DNA of 8,692 nt from Phycisphaerae bacterium (GTDB lineage Bacteria > Planctomycetota > Phycisphaerae > UBA1845 > Fen-1342): contig JALHOX010000187.1 of NCBI GenBank assembly GCA_022842805.1, positions 1-8,692 on the forward strand, written 5' to 3'. Both the position numbers and the translations under genes were made by a program. Numbering within the stretch: position 1 is the stretch's first letter; the number at the start of each line of letters is the position of its first letter. Positions 1 through 8,044 of the stretch are shown piece by piece. Below the pieces are notes generated by a model. That model was not told the origin of the DNA, did not search any database, and saw nothing but the letters and a program-made list of their open reading frames with translations.

Positions 1-48
1 AAGACGATCGCGGACTTGGACGCCCTGAGCCGCCGCATGGTTCGGTAG
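1..48 (+). CDS. C-terminal end of an unidentified protein (partial)
   Basis: The frame is open from the first base of the window and ends at TAG (46-48). It gives only 15 residues, KTIADLDALSRRMVR, which look like the end of a basic amphipathic helix. That is too short to assign a family. A stop-free run of this length can arise by chance in GC-rich DNA, so the case rests on normal composition and on its place 156 nt upstream of tpx in the same direction. No competing frame here looks better. Confidence 0.35.
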   Translation, partial: KTIADLDALSRRMVR

Positions 49-119
49 TTTTGCGCCGAAGACCGAATCAGACTCGACGCGCAGGCGATCGTCAACCAAG
101 CCGCGCCGCTCCGATCGCC

Positions 120-125
120 TACAAT
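120..125 (+). promoter_or_regulatory. Candidate -10 element for tpx
   Basis: TACAAT matches the sigma70 -10 consensus at five of six positions and lies 79 nt upstream of the tpx start codon. The hexamer at the usual -35 distance (97-102) has little resemblance to TTGACA, so the promoter is either weak, activator-dependent or not real. The same TACAATCT string forms the -10 of the better tRNA-Val promoter in this window, which gives mild support. Confidence 0.3.
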
Positions 126-191
126 CTCGGCCCAAGTCGGCGTGCCGGGTCGCGCGCCGCGGAATTCTGCAGAGAAACCTCAAGCCGACAC

Positions 192-199
192 GGAGAAGG
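192..199 (+). promoter_or_regulatory. Ribosome binding site of tpx
   Basis: GGAGAAGG ends 5 nt before the ATG at 205. It fixes the tpx start there rather than at the in-frame ATG 63 nt upstream, which has no comparable site and would add 21 residues absent from the family. Confidence 0.8.
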
Positions 200-204
200 T
201 CAAC

Positions 205-714
205 ATGAGTCGTACTACCACGCTGAAGGGCAAGCCGCTGAACCTCGCCGGTCCCGAACTCAAGGTTGGGGCGAAGGCGCCCGACGCCATGCTCAAAAAG
301 AGCCTGGTCGATGGCGTGAAGATCAGCGAGACGAGCGGCAAGACCCGTATTTTCAGCGTCGTTCCGTCGCTGGATACGCCGGTCTGCGCCGAGCAGACGC
401 GGCGCTTTTTCAAGGAAGCGACGGCCCTGCCGAACGTGCAGATTTACACCGTCAGTTGCGACCTGCCGGTGGCCCAGTCGCGCTTCTGCGGCGCGGAGCA
501 GATCGACACCGCCAAGGTGACGCCGCTGAGCGATCACAAAGACGTCGACTTTGGCCAGAAGTATGGAGTATTGCTGCCTGATCTGCGCATTTTGTCGCGG
601 GCGGTATTTGTGGTGGATAAGAGCGACACGCTGCGGTACGTCGAGTATGTGCCGGAGGTCGCGAACCACCCGAACTACGAGGCGGTGCTGGCGGCGGCGA
701 AGGCGGCGTCTTAG
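205..714 (+). CDS. tpx: Thiol peroxidase Tpx (atypical 2-Cys peroxiredoxin)
   Basis: The product is 169 aa, the usual Tpx length. Tpx reduces hydrogen peroxide and alkyl hydroperoxides using thioredoxin; in Gram-negative bacteria it is often periplasm-associated, but no signal peptide is visible here. The peroxidatic cysteine is C61 in the motif SLDTPVC, with T58 as the conserved catalytic threonine. The resolving cysteine is C95 in AQSRFCGAEQ. Both have the same numbering as C61 and C95 of E. coli Tpx, so the intramolecular disulfide cycle should be intact. R132 in SRAVFVVD fits the conserved active-site arginine. A third cysteine, C85, sits in the strand before the resolving loop, near where E. 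coli has C82. The gene is monocistronic as far as the window shows: it lies 156 nt after the preceding stop and is followed by a minus-strand tRNA. I see no truncation and no unusual residues. Confidence 0.97.
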   Translation: MSRTTTLKGKPLNLAGPELKVGAKAPDAMLKKSLVDGVKISETSGKTRIFSVVPSLDTPVCAEQTRRFFKEATALPNVQIYTVSCDLPVAQSRFCGAEQIDTAKVTPLSDHKDVDFGQKYGVLLPDLRILSRAVFVVDKSDTLRYVEYVPEVANHPNYEAVLAAAKAAS

Positions 715-730
715 CGGGATGGGGCAGTCG

Positions 731-793
731 CGTTCGACGGTAGCGCGAACGGTCGGCATGCACCGTGCGCGCTCTGACTGCGCGACTTCGCGC
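731..793 (+). terminator. GC-rich hairpins downstream of tpx, possible 3' end
   Basis: Two short stems follow the tpx stop by 16 and 65 nt. The first is CGTTCG (731-736) with CGAACG (746-751) and a 9-nt loop; the second is GCGCG (780-784) with CGCGC (789-793) and an ACTT loop. Neither is followed by a T-run, so they are not classical intrinsic terminators, and GC-only stems arise easily at this base composition. The rest of the gap up to the tRNA at 906 shows nothing else I can name. Confidence 0.25.
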
Positions 794-905
794 CCGGCGA
801 CGCAGTTCCGCGCACGCCGATGTGGGGGACGCTTCTCACAGTCATCGGGATAACACGGGATTTTGCGGGGGGCGCTTCCGTGCGCAGGCGGGCAGAATGA
901 ATCGA

Positions 906-979
906 TGGACGCTACAGGACTCGAACCTGTGACCTCATCCGTGTGAAGGATGCGCTCTAGCCAGCTGAGCTAAGCGTCC
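906..979 (-). tRNA. tRNA-Val (anticodon CAC)
   Basis: The 74-nt cloverleaf is complete. The 7-bp acceptor stem is GGACGCT with AGCGTCC, followed by discriminator A (906). The anticodon stem CATCC/GGATG encloses the loop TTCACAC, giving anticodon CAC (943-945), which reads GUG. The T-arm is ACAGG-TTCGAAT-CCTGT. CCA is not encoded: the next bases on this strand are TCG, so a CCA-adding enzyme is needed. It lies downstream of topA on the same strand but has its own promoter at 1005-1035, and it converges with tpx. Confidence 0.96.
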
Positions 980-1004
980 GCGATGGCTAATCGACTGCGG
1001 AAAG

Positions 1005-1035
1005 ATTGTAATCGAAAAACCTCGTCTTGCGTCAA
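1005..1035 (-). promoter_or_regulatory. Sigma70-type promoter of tRNA-Val
   Basis: On the minus strand, TTGACG (1030-1035, five of six consensus bases) is followed after 19 nt by TACAAT (1005-1010, five of six). The predicted start near 998 would give a leader of about 19 nt before the mature tRNA at 979. The spacer is 2 nt longer than the optimum. The site sits just past the topA stop in an AT-rich patch unlike the surrounding DNA. Confidence 0.65.
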
Positions 1036-1088
1036 GCGCGCCGCGATCGAGGTGGCCCGATTCAGATTCGTCGGTGCGTGGCGCTTGA
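1032..1088 (-). terminator. Inverted repeat after topA, possible 3' structure
   Basis: TCAAGCGC (1032-1039) and GCGCTTGA (1081-1088) are perfect 8-bp inverted copies separated by 41 nt, starting 33 nt beyond the topA stop codon. The loop is long and no T-run follows, so an intrinsic terminator is doubtful. The distal arm overlaps the -35 hexamer of the tRNA-Val promoter. It could be an mRNA 3'-end structure or chance. Confidence 0.25.
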
Positions 1089-1121
1089 TCCGTGCGAAGG
1101 CGGAATCAGACACTCGCCGGC

Positions 1122-4274
<3,153 letters not shown>

Positions 4275-4386
4275 CAGTTTCTCATAAAGTCATTCAGATA
4301 AAACACTTACGCTCTGTTTCCCGAGCTAGGGGCCAGGCGTCCATTCGCACCTTAGAGTGTTCGGCAGGCTCGCCGGTTGCTCTGAA

Positions 4387-4415
4387 GGGGACGGGTGGAT
4401 GCTTAGGGGGTGGGG
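4387..4415 (+). other. Four G-runs, possible G-quadruplex
   Basis: Runs of 4, 3, 5 and 4 G lie at 4387-4390, 4393-4395, 4406-4410 and 4412-4415, with loops of 2, 10 and 1 nt. The middle loop is longer than the usual 7-nt limit, so this is a non-canonical candidate. It lies 113 nt upstream of the topA start, on the strand opposite topA. Confidence 0.3.
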
Positions 4416-4612
4416 TCCGGATGTCAAGCGGAAATCGCCGGGAGCGGTTCCGGCCATCCCTCGCCGGCGACAACCGAATCGCGGGGTTTTCCGCGCGTCG
4501 ACGAGCGAGAGACCCCAGCATCGTTGTCGGACATCGTTCGCGAATGGAAGTCGGAAATCGCGCGGAAGTGCTTCGACCATGGGCAGCGCGGGACGGGCAC
4601 GCGCGAATCGGC

Positions 4613-4618
4613 TAGATT
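4613..4618 (+). promoter_or_regulatory. Candidate -10 element of tRNA-Leu
   Basis: TAGATT ends 11 nt before the mature tRNA 5' end, a suitable distance for a start about 5 nt upstream of the tRNA. The -35 position (4590-4595, GGGACG) keeps only the central GAC of the consensus. This is the best candidate in the region, but weak. Confidence 0.3.
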
Positions 4619-4629
4619 CGTGGCAAGCT

Positions 4630-4712
4630 GCGGACGTGGCGGAATTGGCAGACGCGCAGGACTTAGGATCCTGTGCCCAAAAGGCGTGTGGGTTCGACTC
4701 CCACCGTCCGCA
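4630..4712 (+). tRNA. tRNA-Leu (anticodon TAG)
   Basis: The 83-nt class II tRNA is complete. The acceptor stem is GCGGACG with CGTCCGC, followed by discriminator A (4712). The anticodon stem CAGGA/TCCTG encloses CTTAGGA, giving anticodon TAG (4664-4666), which reads CUA and, by wobble, other CUN codons. A variable arm (about 4674-4687) contains GCC...GGC pairing, as expected for leucine tRNA. The T-arm is GTGGG-TTCGACT-CCCAC. CCA is not encoded (next bases TCG). It lies 85 nt upstream of the HupE-like gene in the same direction. Confidence 0.97.
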
Positions 4713-4715
4713 TCG

Positions 4716-4744
4716 GCCTCGCTCGCCGAGTGGTCGAGCGAGGC
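4716..4744 (+). terminator. Strong 10-bp hairpin just after tRNA-Leu
   Basis: GCCTCGCTCG (4716-4725) pairs perfectly with CGAGCGAGGC (4735-4744) around a 9-nt loop, starting 3 nt after the tRNA discriminator base. Only a short TTT follows (4750-4752), so it is a poor intrinsic terminator by E. coli rules. It could act as a tRNA 3'-processing or partial termination stem. The first seven pairs together with the loop also look like a shortened tRNA (see findings). Confidence 0.45.
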
Positions 4745-4773
4745 GGCGCTTTGCGATCATTGGTCACGCCGCC
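4742..4773 (+). promoter_or_regulatory. Alternative stem-loop in the leader of the HupE-like gene
   Basis: GGCGGCG (4742-4748) pairs perfectly with CGCCGCC (4767-4773) around an 18-nt loop. Its first three bases are the last three of the preceding hairpin, so the two full stems exclude each other. It lies 24 nt upstream of the start codon. Competing stems are the layout of an attenuator, but no leader peptide or ligand site is recognised, so a role is only inferred. Confidence 0.3.
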
Positions 4774-4797
4774 GCTTGCTGGGAAGCCGCCAACCCG

Positions 4798-6057
4798 ATG
4801 TACTCGCGTTATTCTCAAATCATTCCGGTCATGCTCCGCGCCATCGCTTTGCTGCTCACCGGCGCGGCGGCGCGCGGCCATGAATTCACCATCACCGACA
4901 CGCTGGCGATTCTGAAATCGGACGGCACGTTCGTGGTCGACTTGCGCATCGATGTCGACGCGCTGGTCGCCGGCGTGCCGCCCGCGACGCCGGCGGCGGA
5001 GGTGGTGGCTTACCTGCAATCGCTGCCTCCCGAGCAACGCGAGCGCGATTTCGCACGCGTGCGCGAGGTGCTCCCGCGCCGCTTGCGAATCGCGTTCGAT
5101 GAGGAGTTCGTCGAGCCAATGGTGACGTTTCCGGAGTACTTGCCGGAACGTGCGTTGGAGGCGGCCTCTCGCCCCGCGGCTGCGTCGCCGCTCGGGCCGA
5201 CGATTTACGGCCTGACCGCGCGATTCTCGGGCCCGGTTCCCGCCGGCGCAAAATCGCTGCAGGTGCGCTCGTCGCGTTTCTTCAATTCCATGCATCTCAC
5301 GATCTTTGAGCAGAACACCCGCCGGGTCGGGTTCGAGATTCTCTCGCCCGGCGGAATGAGCAGCGGGTTTGCATTGACTCCGCCGCCGTCGCTCGCTGCG
5401 GGGCTCAACACCGCTGCCGGAACGGCCGGCGCATCGGCGCTTGCGACGGATAGCGGGCCGACGACTGATTCCGCACCAGCGCCGGGCGGCGCCCCCAGCC
5501 TTGTCGCCGTGATGTGGCAATACACCAAGCTGGGCTTTGAGCACATCCTGCCCAAGGGCCTCGATCACATCCTCTTTGTTCTCGCCCTGTTTCTGCTCAG
5601 CACATCGCTCAAGCCGCTCGTCTCGCAGATCACGGCCTTCACGATCGCGCATTCGATCACGCTGGCGCTGGCGATCTTCGAGATCGTGCGGGTGCAGAGC
5701 TGGTTCGTCGAGGCCACGATCGCGGCCTCGATCGCCTTTGTCGCGATCGAAAATCTGCTGATCACCGAGGTGCGTTCCCACCGCCTTGCGCTCGTCTTCA
5801 CCTTTGGGCTGCTGCACGGGCTCGGCTTCGCCAGCGTGCTGACCGAGCTCGGTCTGCCCTCGGGTCAGATCGCCCCCGCGCTGATCGCGTTCAATGTCGG
5901 CGTCGAAGGCGGCCAGCTCGCCGTCGTCGCCTCCGCGATGCTCACCATCGGCTGGTTTCGCCGAAAGCCCTGGTACCGCAAGGCGATCGTGATCCCCGCC
6001 TCACTCGCCATTGCGGCGATGGGGGTCTTCTGGAGCTACGAGCGACTCAGCGGTTGA
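4798..6057 (+). CDS. HupE/UreJ-family membrane protein with exported N-terminal domain
   Basis: The product is 419 aa. A signal peptide is likely (hydrophobic IALLLTGAAA at 16-25), with cleavage near ARG|HEF (after residue 27) or AAA|RG. Residues 28 to about 190 form an exported domain I do not recognise. A Pro/Ala/Gly/Thr-rich linker (about 193-235) follows, then a six-helix HupE/UreJ_2-type membrane domain (243-419). That domain carries the family pattern FEHILPKGLDHILFVL, with H249 and H257, AHS with H285, AIENLL with E318, and LLHGLGFA with H340. HupE and UreJ are nickel permeases of hydrogenase and urease loci; this branch is usually annotated only as a putative metal transporter, and no nickel enzyme is nearby. 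The frame is open upstream but runs through tRNA-Leu, so the start must be later. ATG 4798 (weak GGGAAG 11 nt upstream) is chosen; ATG 4831 would give 408 aa and a more classical signal peptide. The gene converges on the glycosyltransferase gene. Confidence 0.85.
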   Translation: MYSRYSQIIPVMLRAIALLLTGAAARGHEFTITDTLAILKSDGTFVVDLRIDVDALVAGVPPATPAAEVVAYLQSLPPEQRERDFARVREVLPRRLRIAFDEEFVEPMVTFPEYLPERALEAASRPAAASPLGPTIYGLTARFSGPVPAGAKSLQVRSSRFFNSMHLTIFEQNTRRVGFEILSPGGMSSGFALTPPPSLAAGLNTAAGTAGASALATDSGPTTDSAPAPGGAPSLVAVMWQYTKLGFEHILPKGLDHILFVLALFLLSTSLKPLVSQITAFTIAHSITLALAIFEIVRVQSWFVEATIAASIAFVAIENLLITEVRSHRLALVFTFGLLHGLGFASVLTELGLPSGQIAPALIAFNVGVEGGQLAVVASAMLTIGWFRRKPWYRKAIVIPASLAIAAMGVFWSYERLSG

Positions 6058-6059
6058 GC

Positions 6060-6073
6060 CGGCCCTTAGGCCG
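6060..6073. terminator. Small hairpin between convergent genes
   Basis: CGGCC (6060-6064) pairs with GGCCG (6069-6073) around the loop CTTA. It lies 2 nt after the HupE-like stop and spans the TAA stop (6066-6068) of the opposing glycosyltransferase gene. It is symmetrical and could act in both directions, but it has no T-run and only 5 bp, so termination is a guess from position. Confidence 0.3.
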
Positions 6074-7277
6074 ACCCGCCGCCCACGATTGCTCCGCCGC
6101 CGATCGGGATCGCGCGCGTGGCGTGGGCCCGCGGCTTTGCGAGTGCGGTCACGCGGCCGATCGCGTCGCCGACGATGTCGTCCCACTTGTTGGGCATCGA
6201 GGCGAGTTGCGACCGCCCCGCAGCGACCAATTTCTCGCGCAGCTCCCCACCGCCGCCTTTCAGGCGCAGGATCGCGTCGCGGATGTCCGCCGTCGACCAG
6301 GGATCGAAGTAGATTGCGGCGGGCCCGCAGATCTCCCGCGCAAAGTCCATGTCGCTGGTCAGGATCGGACAATTCAGGCGCATCGCTTCGACGTACGTGC
6401 CGCTGAAGGACTCGAGCAGTGTCGGCAGAATCAGCGCGCCGCTGTGCGTGTAGTAGCTCGCCAGTTCGGACTGCGCCAGCGGCCCCACGTTGACGATCGA
6501 CTCTTCGAGCTTTTCGTCCTGAATTCGCTTCAGGATCGCGGCCGCCGCCGGCGCCTGCTCCGCCGCGATGGTCAGCAGCAGCGTGACGCCGCGCAGCGCT
6601 TCGCGATGCTCGACGAAGGTGTCGACGAGCGCCTCCAGGTTTTTGTGCGCGTAGTAGCGCGTCAGGGCGAAGAGGATGAAGCGGTCGGTGCGGTCTCGAA
6701 TCGCCGGCGGGATCGGCGCTTCGGTCGAGTGGATGCTGGCCGAGACGGCATTGGGCATCACGCCGACTTCCGCGCCGTTGAGCAGCTCCGCAAACTCCGT
6801 GCGAAAGCGGCCGGCCATCGTCTGCGTCTGACAAAACACCAGCTTGGTGCCCGGGAGGCTGTTGCGCAGACAGCGCTTCACATACTGAATTTCGGGCGAG
6901 ATCCGCCAGGTCGGCTTCTTCTGCTCCTTGGGGTCATAGAGCAGATATGCCTGCTGAATCAGGATCGCCTGGGGTACGCCGGGATTGGGAATGCCGAAGT
7001 TGCCCAGAGCCCAGATCACGTCCGGCTTCGACGCGCGCACCAGTCGCGGGAGTTGAAACTCGGTGAAGAGAAGCTGCCCAACGCTGCCCATCTTGCGCTG
7101 GTAGTAATAGCAGGAGCTGCGGCTCGGCTTGGCGATGTTTTCATAGCCCACGCCCGCCGGCAGGATGAAGTAGTAGTCGTGCTCATCGGCGATGCGGCCC
7201 AGCGCCGAGACGACGTTTTGCCCGACCGATAGTCCACCCGCCACACGCAGATTGTGTCCGACGACCGCAATCTTCAT
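6066..7277 (-). CDS. Glycosyltransferase family 4 (GT-B fold)
   Basis: The 403-aa product is a cytosolic or membrane-peripheral transferase that would move a sugar from a nucleotide donor to an envelope or exopolysaccharide acceptor; the sugar and acceptor cannot be read from sequence. The N-terminal Rossmann half starts MKIAVVGHN and has the glycine loop AGGLSVGQN (13-21). The donor half begins near residue 200 with LFALTRYYAHKN (R207 and K212 fit the phosphate-binding pair). It carries the GT4 E-x7-E motif, E289 to E297 in ESFSGTYVEA, followed by the usual LNCPILTSDM and Y-FDPW segments. Length is normal for the family. The C-terminus ends in a glycine-rich tail, IPIGGGAIVGGGSA. ATG 7277 is preferred over an in-frame upstream start at 7331: it begins exactly at the first beta strand and has AAAGGA 7 nt upstream. 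No other polysaccharide gene is visible nearby. Confidence 0.9.
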   Translation of the reverse strand: MKIAVVGHNLRVAGGLSVGQNVVSALGRIADEHDYYFILPAGVGYENIAKPSRSSCYYYQRKMGSVGQLLFTEFQLPRLVRASKPDVIWALGNFGIPNPGVPQAILIQQAYLLYDPKEQKKPTWRISPEIQYVKRCLRNSLPGTKLVFCQTQTMAGRFRTEFAELLNGAEVGVMPNAVSASIHSTEAPIPPAIRDRTDRFILFALTRYYAHKNLEALVDTFVEHREALRGVTLLLTIAAEQAPAAAAILKRIQDEKLEESIVNVGPLAQSELASYYTHSGALILPTLLESFSGTYVEAMRLNCPILTSDMDFAREICGPAAIYFDPWSTADIRDAILRLKGGGGELREKLVAAGRSQLASMPNKWDDIVGDAIGRVTALAKPRAHATRAIPIGGGAIVGGGSA

Positions 7278-7284
7278 GGACCGA

Positions 7285-7290
7285 TCCTTT
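7285..7290 (-). promoter_or_regulatory. Ribosome binding site of the glycosyltransferase gene
   Basis: AAAGGA on the minus strand, inside GGGAAAGGATC, ends 7 nt before the ATG at 7277. It selects this start over the in-frame upstream one at 7331. Confidence 0.7.
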
Positions 7291-7295
7291 CCCGT

Positions 7296-7310
7296 GGCCC
7301 TCTTCGGGCC
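7296..7310 (-). promoter_or_regulatory. Leader hairpin before the glycosyltransferase ribosome site
   Basis: In the transcript GGCCC (7306-7310) pairs with GGGCC (7296-7300) around GAAGA, ending 5 nt upstream of the ribosome binding site. It is a stable GC stem and could affect translation or mRNA stability, but it does not cover the ribosome site. I found no convincing promoter in the rest of the 275-nt gap up to 7552. Confidence 0.3.
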
Positions 7311-7504
7311 GGCGTCGAGCGCTGGGACCATTCTCCAAGTCCATCGGCAAGCCGCGCCCGAGTTTGCGCTGTCGGGCCAATAGCGGCTGCACTATCGCGC
7401 TGCGTCGTCAGGAAAAGATGAAGGCCGACGATTCGGTCGCGAGGCGAAGCTCCGTAGCGCTTCAACCCGGCAACCCATCCGCCGCAAGAATACCGCAGCA
7501 GCGC

Positions 7505-7547
7505 TTCCGACTACGTTTAACGTCGGAAACGCGACGCGCTTGCGTCG
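7505..7547 (-). terminator. Two tandem hairpins at the end of the lpd-Rid unit
   Basis: Reading on the minus strand after the Rid stop codon (7553), a 6-bp stem CGACGC/GCGTCG with a 4-nt loop (7532-7547) starts 5 nt later. A 7-bp stem TTCCGAC/GTCGGAA with a 10-nt loop (7505-7528) follows. Both are perfect. No T-run follows either, so classical intrinsic termination is not shown, but position and tandem arrangement suggest a transcript 3' end. Confidence 0.45.
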
Positions 7548-7552
7548 AATCG

Positions 7553-7981
7553 TCAGTTCTTCAGTTCGACGATCACTTTCAACTCAATCGATATGGGCGT
7601 CGGCAATGCCGTAACCTCGACCGTGGTACGCGTCGGGCACGGCCCGTTCGGGCCGGCAAACCATTCGGCGTACAGTCGGTTGTAGGTCGCCCAATCTTCC
7701 TTGAGATGGGTCAGGAAGACCGTGACGTCGACGATGTCATCCCAGCGAGCTCCAGCGTCGTCAACGATTATGCGTACATTCTCAAAGACAGACAAGCATT
7801 GCGCGGCGAAATCCCGCTCAATCAGATTGCCGGCCGCATCAAGCGTTGCGCCGGGGATCACCTTGGAGCCGCGTTTTCGCGGACCCACGCCCGAGAGAAA
7901 GAGCAGATTTCCGACTCGTTTTGCGTGGGGATAAGGGCCGACCGGCTCCGGCGCCCGGTCGCTGATCACTCGTTCCGACAC
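7553..7981 (-). CDS. Rid-family deaminase, 2-aminomuconate deaminase-like
   Basis: The 142-aa product is a YjgF/YER057c/UK114 (Rid) protein, normally a trimer with active sites between subunits that deaminates enamines or imines. The family arginine is R118 in CPTRTTVEV, and E133 in SIELKVIV matches the conserved glutamate (R105 and E120 in E. coli RidA). The N-terminal part, VGPYPHAKRVGNLLFLSG then GPRKRGSKVIPG, resembles what I recall of 2-aminomuconate deaminases (AmnD/NbaF of Pseudomonas). Those release ammonia from 2-aminomuconate in tryptophan/2-aminophenol degradation; general RidA proteins have a different segment there. The substrate is therefore likely but not certain. The start is GTG, supported by a strong GAGGTG site 5 nt upstream. 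It lies 63 nt downstream of the dihydrolipoamide dehydrogenase gene, same strand, probably one operon, and two hairpins follow its stop. Confidence 0.88.
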   Translation of the reverse strand: MSERVISDRAPEPVGPYPHAKRVGNLLFLSGVGPRKRGSKVIPGATLDAAGNLIERDFAAQCLSVFENVRIIVDDAGARWDDIVDVTVFLTHLKEDWATYNRLYAEWFAGPNGPCPTRTTVEVTALPTPISIELKVIVELKN

Positions 7982-7986
7982 CGCTT

Positions 7987-7992
7987 CACCTC
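7987..7992 (-). promoter_or_regulatory. Ribosome binding site fixing the GTG start of the Rid gene
   Basis: GAGGTG on the minus strand lies 5 nt before the GTG at 7981. An ATG at 7998-8000 is in another frame and stops after four codons, so the GTG is the credible start. Confidence 0.75.
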
Positions 7993-8044
7993 GCGTTCAT
8001 GCTTCTCGCCGACGCCGCGCGCCGCGCCGCGACCCTACAAATAC

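Larger units (their letters stand above)
4275..4629. other. Intergenic region between topA and tRNA-Leu
   Basis: This 355-nt gap should hold the divergent promoters of topA (minus) and tRNA-Leu (plus). Next to topA is an AT-rich patch (about 4279-4315) with TTATCT as the best -10 guess, but I find no matching -35. Farther along are a G-rich tract (4387-4415), a small hairpin CGCGG-GGTTTT-CCGCG (4480-4495) and a 10-bp direct repeat, CGGAAATCGC (4429-4438 and 4552-4561). Open frames crossing the gap run through the tRNA or encode nothing recognisable. I see no protein gene here. Confidence 0.6.

Noticed and set aside
142..204. Upstream in-frame ATG for tpx
   Set aside because: The extra 21 residues are not part of the family. 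The ATG at 205 has a strong ribosome site and gives active-site numbering identical to E. coli Tpx.
4429..4561. 10-bp direct repeat CGGAAATCGC in the topA-tRNA-Leu gap
   Set aside because: Only two copies 123 bp apart with unrelated flanks; this can occur by chance and does not resemble an attachment site or mobile-element end.
4326..4760. Minus-strand reading frame over tRNA-Leu with the peptide GRWESNPHAF
   Set aside because: This is the antisense translation of a leucine tRNA, a known source of spurious proteins in databases. The other frames over the tRNA (peptides ending VGVEPTRLLGTGS, or containing GGIGRRAGLRILCPKGVW) are the same artefact.
4357..4797. N-terminal extension of the HupE-like protein by 147 residues
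   Set aside because: The frame passes straight through tRNA-Leu, gives low-complexity basic sequence and would bury the signal peptide.
6001..6834. Minus-strand frame of 277 codons within the glycosyltransferase gene and the HupE-like 3' end
   Set aside because: It overlaps two well-supported genes, is Arg/Ala-rich and shows no motif.
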